A stretch of 13,568 nucleotides of DNA, from positions 1-13,568 of the forward strand of contig NIUZ01000113.1 in assembly GCA_002254285.1 (NCBI GenBank), given 5' to 3'. The position numbers and the translations under genes are program-made. This stretch comes from Bacteroidetes bacterium 4572_112 (GTDB lineage Bacteria; Bacteroidota; Bacteroidia; Bacteroidales; UBA1556). Within the stretch, counting starts at the first letter, position 1; each line of letters opens with the position of its first letter. Shown here piece by piece: positions 7,632 to 13,568 of the stretch. The notes under the pieces are model-generated. The model ran no database searches. It was given only the letters and a program-made list of their open reading frames with translations, and had not been told where the DNA came from.

Positions 7632-8833
7632 ATAATTAGTCCCTCAAGGAACACATTAAGTTTTTGGGCAAGTACTTTATTCGAATAATGGCGTTTGGCA
7701 TTTTCGCGGGCATTGAAGCAAATTTTATTATAAAAGTCCTGCTTCCATATAAGCTTACGAATACTTTCAATAAACTCATCAGCAGTATTTGCTATCAATA
7801 TATTCTTTCCATCTTCATGGATAATACCTTCCACTCCTATGCTAGTAGAAACAATCGCTTTTTTGAGCATCATTCCTTCAATAATTTTTACGCGCATACC
7901 ACTACCCGAAAATAATGGCACAGGCATTATGGCCTTTGATTTAATAAATGCCGCAGCATCATCTACCTCTCCCACAACCTCTACTCCATCAGTATGCAAA
8001 TCCAACAGCCACTGAGATGGGCGTCTGCCTGCAATATAAAATTTTAGCTTAGGAAATTCAGTATGTAAACTTGGCCATACATTATCCAAAATCCACTTTA
8101 CAGCTTCTTGATTAGGCATCCAGTCCAAAGCTCCCAAATGAAATAATGAAGGATACTCTGTTATTGCACCCTCAGTTGATAAGTCCTTAGTAACATCCAC
8201 ACCTGTTGGCACAAATTCTATGGGCTTTTTCACTCCAAGAGCTTTAATTAAGCTAGCATCATTATTAGTTACAGTATATATAGCATCTACATCCATAAAA
8301 GACTGTATCTCTTCTCGTTTCAGCCTTTTGGCAAGAATATTAAGATATATTCTCTTAAAAAACTTCTTCTCTATATGAGCCAATCGCTGCCATATCATAA
8401 ACTCCACATTAGGAGCTCTTAGCACTAATTTAGCTTTCGAATATTTTCTAATGGTAGGAATATAATCTTTAAGAAAAATGCTCTCTATCTGTATTATATC
8501 AAATTTATTATTCTCAAGTATTTCTATTAATTTTTCATCGAGTTGCTTATTATAAAAGCGCTCTATATTATACGATTTTTTTGAAAAAACAAGATTAGCA
8601 AAAGCAGCAAACCCCTTTACTCTAAGGTCTACTTTTACTGCCTGAAAATTAGTGTTTTTTAAATACTCTTGAGGTAATTTCTCTGCATCCACAAAATGCT
8701 TTTCAGAATTTACACTTAGAATGTGCAAATCGAATCCGCTATCAATAAAACCTTGGCTAACATTATGCATACCAATAGCTCCGCCATCCTTTGGTGGATA
8801 CGGTGGTTTATTACAAAATTGAAGGATTTTCAT
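7622..8833 (-). CDS. GT4-type (GT-B fold) glycosyltransferase
   Basis: The protein (403 residues from the chosen start) has an N-terminal half beginning MKILQFCNKPPYPPKDGGAI, typical of GT-B enzymes in which the glycine-rich loop contacts the acceptor. A C-terminal GT4 donor-binding half follows: FHLGALDWMPNQEAV, KLKFYIAGRRPS, then PVPLFSGSGMRVKIIEGM with the conserved Glu, and KAIVSTSIGVEGI. Donor sugar and acceptor cannot be told from sequence; surface polysaccharide or LPS assembly is the usual role. The frame extends six codons upstream to an ATG at 8851 overlapping the permease stop by 8 bp. I prefer the ATG at 8833 because homology begins there, but translational coupling would favour 8851. 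It is the second gene of a leftward pair with the YjgP/YjgQ permease. Confidence 0.9.
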   Translation of the reverse strand: MKILQFCNKPPYPPKDGGAIGMHNVSQGFIDSGFDLHILSVNSEKHFVDAEKLPQEYLKNTNFQAVKVDLRVKGFAAFANLVFSKKSYNIERFYNKQLDEKLIEILENNKFDIIQIESIFLKDYIPTIRKYSKAKLVLRAPNVEFMIWQRLAHIEKKFFKRIYLNILAKRLKREEIQSFMDVDAIYTVTNNDASLIKALGVKKPIEFVPTGVDVTKDLSTEGAITEYPSLFHLGALDWMPNQEAVKWILDNVWPSLHTEFPKLKFYIAGRRPSQWLLDLHTDGVEVVGEVDDAAAFIKSKAIMPVPLFSGSGMRVKIIEGMMLKKAIVSTSIGVEGIIHEDGKNILIANTADEFIESIRKLIWKQDFYNKICFNARENAKRHYSNKVLAQKLNVFLEGLIINS

Positions 8834-8843
8834 GCTATCGCTA

Positions 8844-10427
8844 TTAGGCATTTTCTTTCTTCTTCAATAATTTACTGAAAATATTTAATTTACTAAAGAT
8901 TCTATGCCAAGCCTCAGAATCGAATAAAGGGGCATCGATGGTTGCTTTCCAAGTAAAAAATGCTCCCATAGGTAAGTATATTATACTCGCCAGCCACATT
9001 CCTTCCCATGGTTCCATAACCAATGATTTTACTGACTTTTCGCCAATAATAGTAAATACATGATAGGTTACAAACATAAGTATAGAAACAACTAATGGCA
9101 TTCCAAGTCCCCCTTTACGAATAATTGAACCAAGTGGTGCGCCAATAAAGAACAGTAATATACATGCCACCGAAAGGGTGAATTTTCTATGCCACTCTAC
9201 CTTATATTTAGAAATAAATTTCTCTTTAGCAATAACTCTATCTTTCGAAAATTTAGATTGATATGCTGCATTTCGTGCTTGAGATAGCGCTCCAACAACA
9301 ATTCGTAATTGTCGTGTGCTATCAAAACTAGAAATCATATCACTATTTAAGCTAACTAATTCTAATTTACTATCCTGTTTTTTAGACTTAGCTTTATTTG
9401 TTTTTTTACCTTTATTTTTTGTCTTATTTGATGAAGAATTAACTACAGCCAAAGCTTTCAAGCTATCTTCATATTTTTTATCACCAGATTTTTTAAGAAT
9501 AGAATCAGGCACTTCATTCATATTATAATACCTATAATAATATGCATAATCACGCATTGATGAAGTACTAAACTCATCGAGAGTACTATCCAAATCCATG
9601 GATAAAGAATCGTCATAAAAAGCTAATTGATATACATTTAGCATTTGATAACCTTTCTTTCGAAGGCTTTTATCCGTTTTCTTAAATGAGAAGGCTGAAA
9701 GGTCTATTCGTTGTATCTCTTTCTTAAATTTTGTAATTTGAATTGGCTCGTACTTATCTCCTTTTTGATCAAGGTTCTCATTATAATTTATTCCATCAAA
9801 AAGAGTCAACACAAGATGCATTTTGTCATCAGTCATTTCCATCAAACCACTTTTGGCTTGAGTTACGTTGGTATTACCATCATCACTTCTATGGTCATAA
9901 ATTACAACATCCTGAATGGTTTTGCCATCAGGTAGTTTTTTACCAACTTTTATAACAAAATCACCAATATCAGAATTGAAAATCCCCTCAGAAATAGTAA
10001 CAGCAGGTTTCTTATTTCTAACATCACTTAGTAAAGTCTGAAATTCGAGATTTGCTTTGGGCAGAATAAAGTTTGAAAAATAGAAAGCTCCAATACTCAC
10101 AAATACAATAAATACCACCAATGGTCGCATTAATTTTTGAATGGAAATTCCTGCCGATTTTATGGCAACAAGTTCATAATTCTCTCCAAGATTACCAAAA
10201 GTCATTAATGACGATAGCAAAACTGCAAGCGGCAATGCCATAGGTACAAAGGTAGCAGAAGCATAAAACATTAGTTCTGCAATTGTGTACCATTCAAATC
10301 CCTTACCCACAAAATCGTCGACATATTTCCATAAAAACTGCATTAATAGCACAAATATGGATATAAAAAATGTGAGAACCAATGGTCCTATATATGATTT
10401 AAGGGTAAATATACTTAGCTTTTTCAA
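8844..10427 (-). CDS. YjgP/YjgQ family (LptF/LptG-type) permease
   Basis: LptF and LptG form the membrane part of the ABC transporter that extracts lipopolysaccharide from the inner membrane. This protein (527 residues from the chosen start) shows the family layout: a start KKLSIFTLKSYIGPLVLTFF, two more helices near FVPMALPLAVLLSSLMTFG and PLVVFIVFVSIGAFYFSNF, a long periplasmic region, and three C-terminal helices with FFIGAPLGSIIRKGGLGMP. It is longer than the ~360-residue proteobacterial members. Part of the excess is a low-complexity, Lys/Ser/Asn-rich insert late in the periplasmic region (SSSNKTKNKGKKTNKAKSKK, coded near 9380-9440). No ATG is available; TTG codons lie at 10457, 10433 and 10427. 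The one at 10457 lies inside a -7 promoter element, and homologues begin at the KKL sequence, so I choose 10427. Whether it is LptF or LptG is not resolved. Confidence 0.9.
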   Translation of the reverse strand: MKKLSIFTLKSYIGPLVLTFFISIFVLLMQFLWKYVDDFVGKGFEWYTIAELMFYASATFVPMALPLAVLLSSLMTFGNLGENYELVAIKSAGISIQKLMRPLVVFIVFVSIGAFYFSNFILPKANLEFQTLLSDVRNKKPAVTISEGIFNSDIGDFVIKVGKKLPDGKTIQDVVIYDHRSDDGNTNVTQAKSGLMEMTDDKMHLVLTLFDGINYNENLDQKGDKYEPIQITKFKKEIQRIDLSAFSFKKTDKSLRKKGYQMLNVYQLAFYDDSLSMDLDSTLDEFSTSSMRDYAYYYRYYNMNEVPDSILKKSGDKKYEDSLKALAVVNSSSNKTKNKGKKTNKAKSKKQDSKLELVSLNSDMISSFDSTRQLRIVVGALSQARNAAYQSKFSKDRVIAKEKFISKYKVEWHRKFTLSVACILLFFIGAPLGSIIRKGGLGMPLVVSILMFVTYHVFTIIGEKSVKSLVMEPWEGMWLASIIYLPMGAFFTWKATIDAPLFDSEAWHRIFSKLNIFSKLLKKKENA

Positions 10428-10454
10428 TTTCAAACGCTTTAAAAATAATTGTTG

Positions 10455-10462
10455 CAAATATA
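10455..10462 (-). promoter_or_regulatory. Putative -7 element of the permease-glycosyltransferase operon
   Basis: The minus strand reads TATATTTG, a full match to TAnnTTTG, 28 bp before the TTG start at 10427. A TTG lies 22 bp further upstream, slightly outside the usual 19-21 bp spacing. If this is the promoter, transcription begins near 10448 and the TTG at 10457 cannot be the start codon. Confidence 0.45.
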
Positions 10463-10542
10463 ATTCACAAATAGTGATTTTCTACAATTTATTTCTAACG
10501 TATTTTTATGCAAAATATTCTACTAAATTAAATAAGTAATTA

Positions 10543-10560
10543 TCTCGATAGCTATCGGGA
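10543..10560. repeat. Dispersed palindrome, variant copy
   Basis: TCTCGATAGCTATCGGGA differs at one base from the perfect palindrome at 7599-7616. It lies upstream of the permease operon in non-coding DNA. Confidence 0.65.
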
Positions 10561-10633
10561 GTATAGAGTGAAAGCTGAAGTAATTGTTAATGCTTAATTA
10601 TTAATGGTTAATTGCGAATCACTCCTTTTTTCT

Positions 10634-10649
10634 CCCGATTCCTATCGGG
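10634..10649. repeat. Dispersed palindrome, centre-altered copy
   Basis: CCCGATTCCTATCGGG keeps the CCCGAT/ATCGGG arms of the palindrome at 7599-7616 but has TCCT in the centre instead of AGCT. It is followed by CCTCTATCCTA repeats. Confidence 0.6.
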
Positions 10650-10651
10650 GG

Positions 10652-10702
10652 CCTCTATCCTAGTCCTCTATCCTAGTTCATTTTCCTTGCCCTCTATCCT
10701 TA
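10652..10702 (+). repeat. Three copies of CCTCTATCCTA/T
   Basis: CCTCTATCCTAG occurs at 10652-10663 and 10665-10676, and CCTCTATCCTTA at 10691-10702. The last copy abuts the first hairpin of the tandem array. This is a short degenerate repeat without visible coding or RNA potential. Confidence 0.55.
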
Positions 10703-11130
10703 TTTTTTTCGTTTTTAAAAATATAAAACGAAAAAAAATAACGTACATTTTAATATATAAAGCAAAAAAATGTTTTACATAAATAAATTGCAAAACATTT
10801 TTTGATATATCAATTCCTTATATTTTTTTTTCGTTTTTAAAAATATAAAACGAAAAAAAATAACGTACATTTACCTTTATGAAACGCAAAATATATTTTG
10901 TTGAAAAGGTACAAAACATATTTTGATACGTTGAATTCCCTCATATTTTTTTCGTTTTTTATGAAAATAAAAACGAAAAAAATAACGTACATTTACCTTT
11001 ATGAAACGCAAAATATATTTTGTTGAAAAGGTACAAAATATATTTTGATACGTTGAATTCCCTCATATTTTTTTCGTTTTTTATGAAAATAAAAACGAAA
11101 AAAATAACGTACATTTACCTTTATGAAACG
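10701..11130. repeat. Tandem array of a ~122-bp hairpin-bearing unit (three full units and one partial)
   Basis: Units begin at 10701, 10821, 10944 and 11066 (spacing 120, 123, 122). Each opens with an AT-rich inverted repeat built on T7-CG-T5 and A5-CG-A7. In units 3 and 4 the arms are perfect over 16 bp (10944-10959 with 10969-10984) around a 9-nt loop. Then follow the conserved TAACGTACATTT and a spacer containing two 14-bp palindromes. Unit 1 is diverged. The spacers of units 2 and 3 differ at one base only, so those copies are recent or homogenised. Unit 4 stops after 65 bp at 11130, where SPFH coding sequence begins. No open reading frame or unique spacers exist, so it is neither a gene nor a CRISPR array. 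Confidence 0.9.
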
Positions 11131-11189
11131 CTACTATTGGTGCTGGAGAAGCAGGAGTAGTTTTTAACACATTCGGAAAAGGTATTGAT

Positions 11190-11864
11190 GTGGAGCAATC
11201 AGCTCTTAATGAAGGGTTTCACTTTATTGCACCTTGGAACAAAGTTTACGTTTATAATGTAAGACAAAAGGAAAAAGCTGAAGAGATGAAAATGCTTTCT
11301 TCTAATGGTCTTGAAATTAGAATTGACGTATCAGCATGGTATAAGCCAGTATTTAGTGAGCTACCAAAATTGCATAAAATTATTGGTAAAAGCTACGAAT
11401 CTCAGATTGTAGTTCCATCAATGCGTGCAGCAGCTCGTAGCGTTATCGGTAGATATACTCCAGAGGAGATATACTCTACTAAAAAAGATGCTATTGAGAA
11501 CGAGATTTATGACGAAACAAAGAAAATTCTTGATGATAAATATATCTTCCTTGACAGAATGCTAATTCGTTCTATCATTCTTCCAAAAGATTTGATGGAC
11601 GCTATTGTAAGCAAACTTAAGCAAGAGCAACTATCTCAAGAATATGAGTATAAATTATCTCGCGCAAAACAAGAAGCAGAGCGTCAGCGTATTGCTGCTG
11701 AAGGAGAGGCTGCTGCCAATAAGATTATTAATAGCAGTTTGACCGACGGACTTCTTAAGATGCGTGGTATTGAAGCTACTATTAAGCTTTCTGAATCACC
11801 AAATTCTAAAACAGTAATTATTGGAAGTGGAAAAGGTGGCCTGCCATTGATCCTTAACAACTAA
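11190..11864 (+). CDS. Prohibitin-like SPFH-domain protein, 5' end missing
   Basis: SPFH/prohibitin-family proteins form membrane-anchored oligomeric rings and are linked to membrane organisation and protease control. The family pattern is clear: VRQKEKAEEMKMLSSNGLEI, ARSVIGRYTPEEIYSTKKDA, the helical EAERQRIAAEGEAAANKI, and the ending SPNSKTVIIGSGKGGLPLIL. Homologous sequence begins before the first possible start: the same frame upstream reads TIGAGEAGVVFNTFGKGIDV from 11133, preceded by an in-frame TGA at 11124-11126. The usual N-terminal membrane helix and an ATG are absent. The only standard start is the GTG at 11190, inside the conserved core. The break coincides with the end of the tandem array. 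I regard it as a probable pseudogene or an assembly joint; the remaining 224 codons are undamaged. A strong terminator follows. Confidence 0.85.
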   Translation: MEQSALNEGFHFIAPWNKVYVYNVRQKEKAEEMKMLSSNGLEIRIDVSAWYKPVFSELPKLHKIIGKSYESQIVVPSMRAAARSVIGRYTPEEIYSTKKDAIENEIYDETKKILDDKYIFLDRMLIRSIILPKDLMDAIVSKLKQEQLSQEYEYKLSRAKQEAERQRIAAEGEAAANKIINSSLTDGLLKMRGIEATIKLSESPNSKTVIIGSGKGGLPLILNN

Positions 11865-11882
11865 TATCAAAATACATAAAAC

Positions 11883-11921
11883 AATAGCCTCAATGAATAA
11901 ATTTCGTTGAGGCTATTTTTG
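11883..11921 (+). terminator. Intrinsic terminator after the SPFH gene
   Basis: AATAGCCTCAA (11883-11893) pairs perfectly with TTGAGGCTATT (11907-11917). The stem extends inward by a T-G, a G-C and two A-T pairs to a 5-nt loop, and is followed at once by a T-tract ending at 11920. It lies 19 bp after the SPFH stop. This is the only clear rho-independent terminator in the window. Confidence 0.88.
11914..11921 (+). promoter_or_regulatory. Putative -7 element of the MATE gene, embedded in the terminator tail
   Basis: TATTTTTG matches TAnnTTTG and ends 19 bp before the MATE ATG at 11940. It consists of the last stem bases and the T-tract of the preceding terminator. No TTG lies at -33, so the promoter call is tentative. 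Confidence 0.4.
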
Positions 11922-11939
11922 TAAATCCCAAAATCAAAG

Positions 11940-13235
11940 ATGAATAAACGCATACTTAAACTCGCTATTCCAAACGTAATAAGCAATATCACTATCCCAC
12001 TATTGGGAATGGTAGATACTGCACTTATGGGGCATTTGGATAGCCTTATTTATGTGGGAGCAATTGCTCTAGGCAGTATGATTTTTAATTTCATATATTG
12101 GGGAGTGGGATTCCTAAGAATGGGTACAGTGGGTTTTACTGGTCAAGCTTTTGGCGAAAGAAATAATAAAGAAATCTTCCTAATTTTAGCAAGAGCTTTA
12201 AGCATTGCATTAATTGCTACAGTTGGGATTTTGGCACTACATAATTACATTATAGATTGGGCGTTGCTTCTAACAAACTCATCAGCAGAAATAGAAACCC
12301 AGGCAAAAATATATTTTAATGTTAGAATATGGGCACTACCTGCTACACTAACAATACTTACCCTTAGCGGATGGTTTATTGGAATGCAAAATACTGTATA
12401 TCCAATGATTATATCAATATTCTCAAACATTATTAATATCTCACTTTCATTCTTCTTTATCTTTTATATGGATATGAAGACCGAGGGTGTAGCTTTGGGA
12501 ACTGTAATCGCGCAGTATATAGCTTTGGGCTTAGCAATAGTTTTATTTCTAAAAAAATATCGTGGATACATTATTCCTATAAATATTGCCTCAATTTTCA
12601 ATGCCAAGCTGAAGCAATTTATGCACGTAAATAAGGATATTTTTATTCGCACTTTAGGGATAATATTTGTGATGTCATTTTTCACAATTCATTCAGCAAA
12701 TATAAGTGATACTACCCTGGCTGTAAATACTATCCTATTTCAATTTTTTATCTTTTTTTCCTATATGCTTGATGGATTTGCCAATGCTGCCGAGGCATTA
12801 AGTGCTGAAGCCATTGGTGCAAAAAGTATAAAATTGCTCAAAAAGGTCATAAAAAACAATATGGCATTTGGCTTTGGTTTCAGTCTTATTTTTACACTAA
12901 TTTACGCATTTGCAGGAAAATATATTATAATGCTACTTACCGATAATGCTGAAATAATTTCAACAGCCACTCCTCTACTCTATTGGGTAATTGTAATTCC
13001 TATAATTTCTTTTGCAGCATTTATTTTGGATGGAGTTTATATCGGAGCTACAGCATCAAAAGCAATGCGCAATACTATGATTATAGCCGCTTTTGGCATA
13101 TTCTTACCTATAGCTCTATGGGGTTATGGTGATGCAACATTCCGTTTGTGGGCAGCATTTTTAGCATTTCTATTGGCTAGAGGTATACTATTGTACTTCA
13201 CTCTTGAGAAATCTATTTATTCGAAAATTAATTAA
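11940..13235 (+). CDS. MATE family multidrug/toxin efflux transporter (DinF-like)
   Basis: MATE transporters export organic cations, drugs or metabolites in exchange for Na+ or H+. The 431-residue protein has the twelve-helix layout in two halves and the signatures LAIPNVISNITIPLLGMVDT and LMGHLDS at the N-terminus, then FLRMGTVGFTGQAFGERNNK. The second half contains DGFANAAEALSAEAIGAKS and LLYWVIVIPIISFAAFILDG. These are typical of the DinF-like branch. The substrate cannot be predicted. The length is normal and the frame is intact. The ATG at 11940 gives the standard short N-terminus. It is separated from the SPFH gene by a terminator and probably has its own promoter in that terminator's tail. 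Confidence 0.93.
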   Translation: MNKRILKLAIPNVISNITIPLLGMVDTALMGHLDSLIYVGAIALGSMIFNFIYWGVGFLRMGTVGFTGQAFGERNNKEIFLILARALSIALIATVGILALHNYIIDWALLLTNSSAEIETQAKIYFNVRIWALPATLTILTLSGWFIGMQNTVYPMIISIFSNIINISLSFFFIFYMDMKTEGVALGTVIAQYIALGLAIVLFLKKYRGYIIPINIASIFNAKLKQFMHVNKDIFIRTLGIIFVMSFFTIHSANISDTTLAVNTILFQFFIFFSYMLDGFANAAEALSAEAIGAKSIKLLKKVIKNNMAFGFGFSLIFTLIYAFAGKYIIMLLTDNAEIISTATPLLYWVIVIPIISFAAFILDGVYIGATASKAMRNTMIIAAFGIFLPIALWGYGDATFRLWAAFLAFLLARGILLYFTLEKSIYSKIN

Positions 13236-13277
13236 TTCATTAATTAGTAAATGTGGAAATTAGAAAATGTAAAAAAA

Positions 13278-13337
13278 ATGCAAGGTGTTGTAAGGAATGG
13301 CAAATTATTGTAAGAAGTTGTAAAGTTTTGTAAAGTA
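13278..13337 (+). repeat. Degenerate 10-bp tandem repeat, six units, consensus TTGTAAAGNN
   Basis: Six consecutive decamers read ATGCAAGGTG, TTGTAAGGAA, TGGCAAATTA, TTGTAAGAAG, TTGTAAAGTT, TTGTAAAGTA. TTGTAA starts at 13288, 13308, 13318 and 13328, so the period is exactly 10 bp. It lies in the 236-bp gene-free stretch after the MATE gene; I see nothing else functional in that stretch. Confidence 0.65.
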
Positions 13338-13471
13338 CTGAATACCTACAACTAATTACGGATTACAAAAAAAACATAAGCCAATAATACAATAACAGCC
13401 TCGCCAAAATATTCCAAGCAATGATAGCTAGCAGGCAATTAATCATTAACAATTAATAACTAAACATTAAA

Positions 13472-13567
13472 TTAATTACTCTTAGAAACAATATGTCTAT
13501 TGGTATTAACTTTAGAAATATGCTTTTCCTTTTCTTCTTCCTTTTCAATAATATCATCAATTTTCTT
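13472..13567 (-). CDS. C-terminal tail of an unidentified leftward gene (cut by window edge)
   Basis: On the minus strand an open frame enters from the right edge and runs 31 codons to a TAA at 13474-13472. The peptide KKIDDIIEKEEEKEKHISKV ends TNRHIVSKSN. It is highly charged, with a likely helical Glu/Lys segment and a basic tail. The family cannot be identified from this fragment. Support is the open frame and the protein-like composition in otherwise stop-rich AT DNA; a chance open frame of this length is possible. Confidence 0.45.
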   Translation of the reverse strand, partial: KKIDDIIEKEEEKEKHISKVNTNRHIVSKSN

Positions 13568-13568
13568 C

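Noticed and set aside
7664..7915. Small plus-strand gene within the glycosyltransferase
   Set aside because: It lies wholly antisense to a well-supported GT4 gene and its translation resembles no protein family; it is a shadow frame.
9711..9955. Overlapping plus-strand frames within the permease gene
   Set aside because: Two different frames are open over the same stretch of a strongly supported minus-strand gene, as expected from AT-rich antisense DNA.
10582..10599. Match, in opposite orientation, to 13437-13454 (17 of 18 bases)
   Set aside because: Both are low-complexity TTAA-rich sequences; similarity at this level is common in AT-rich spacers.
10701..11130. Possible CRISPR array
   Set aside because: The repeated unit is about 122 bp and the intervening sequences are themselves near-identical; there are no short repeats with unique spacers.
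11123..11167. ATG in the last repeat unit as start of the SPFH protein
   Set aside because: It is out of frame with the SPFH sequence by one base and meets a stop after 14 codons.
13229..13246. Inverted repeat TAATTAAT/ATTAATTA at the MATE stop codon
   Set aside because: It is composed only of A and T with a 2-nt loop in a TTAATT-rich stretch; it is expected by chance and has no T-tract.

Overview
The window looks like a chromosomal stretch from an AT-rich Bacteroidota, probably a Bacteroidales-like lineage. The basis is the family-level sequence of the proteins (YitT/DUF2179, PssA, a Bacteroidota-type YjgP/YjgQ permease, a 'GYVSRIKVSPWGYG'-type M23 protein, a prohibitin-like SPFH protein), the near absence of Shine-Dalgarno sequences, and several good matches to the Bacteroidota -7 promoter element TAnnTTTG a short distance before start codons. 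No RNA gene, CRISPR array, insertion sequence or phage gene was seen.

Left part (1-2400). Two alkylation-repair genes run leftward: tag (3-methyladenine glycosylase I), followed 2 bp later by the first 41 codons of an ogt-type O6-alkylguanine methyltransferase that runs off the window. Divergent from them is a YitT-family membrane protein. Next comes a compact mazEF toxin-antitoxin pair with a recognisable promoter, a perfect 14-bp palindrome over the promoter that could be its operator, and an ATTG tetranucleotide repeat at the 3' end of mazF.

Centre (2401-7600). After a repeat-rich 265-bp spacer come pssA (phosphatidylserine synthase), a large secreted protein of unknown function with TPR-like repeats, and an M23 peptidase-family gene 2 bp downstream of it. 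The M23 gene appears to have lost an internal N-terminal segment: a signal-peptide-like start runs straight into the middle of the catalytic domain, without the His...Asp half of the zinc site.

Right part (7600-13568). A leftward pair encodes a YjgP/YjgQ (LptF/LptG-type) permease and a GT4 glycosyltransferase, both envelope functions. Between the permease and the next rightward gene lies about 670 bp of non-coding DNA with dispersed palindromes. It also holds a striking tandem array of a ~122-bp unit, each unit carrying a long T7CG/CGA7 hairpin and a pair of 14-bp palindromes. The array runs directly into a prohibitin-like SPFH gene whose start codon and membrane anchor are missing, so the gene is probably broken or mis-assembled there. 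A strong intrinsic terminator follows it, whose T-tract also forms a -7 element in front of a MATE transporter gene. The last 330 bp hold a 10-bp periodic repeat and the C-terminal tail of a leftward gene cut by the window edge.

Most intact genes concern the envelope (phospholipid synthesis, LPS-type transport, glycosylation, peptidoglycan, efflux) or genome maintenance. The most unusual material is the hairpin array, and the two neighbouring genes that each lack an N-terminal segment.
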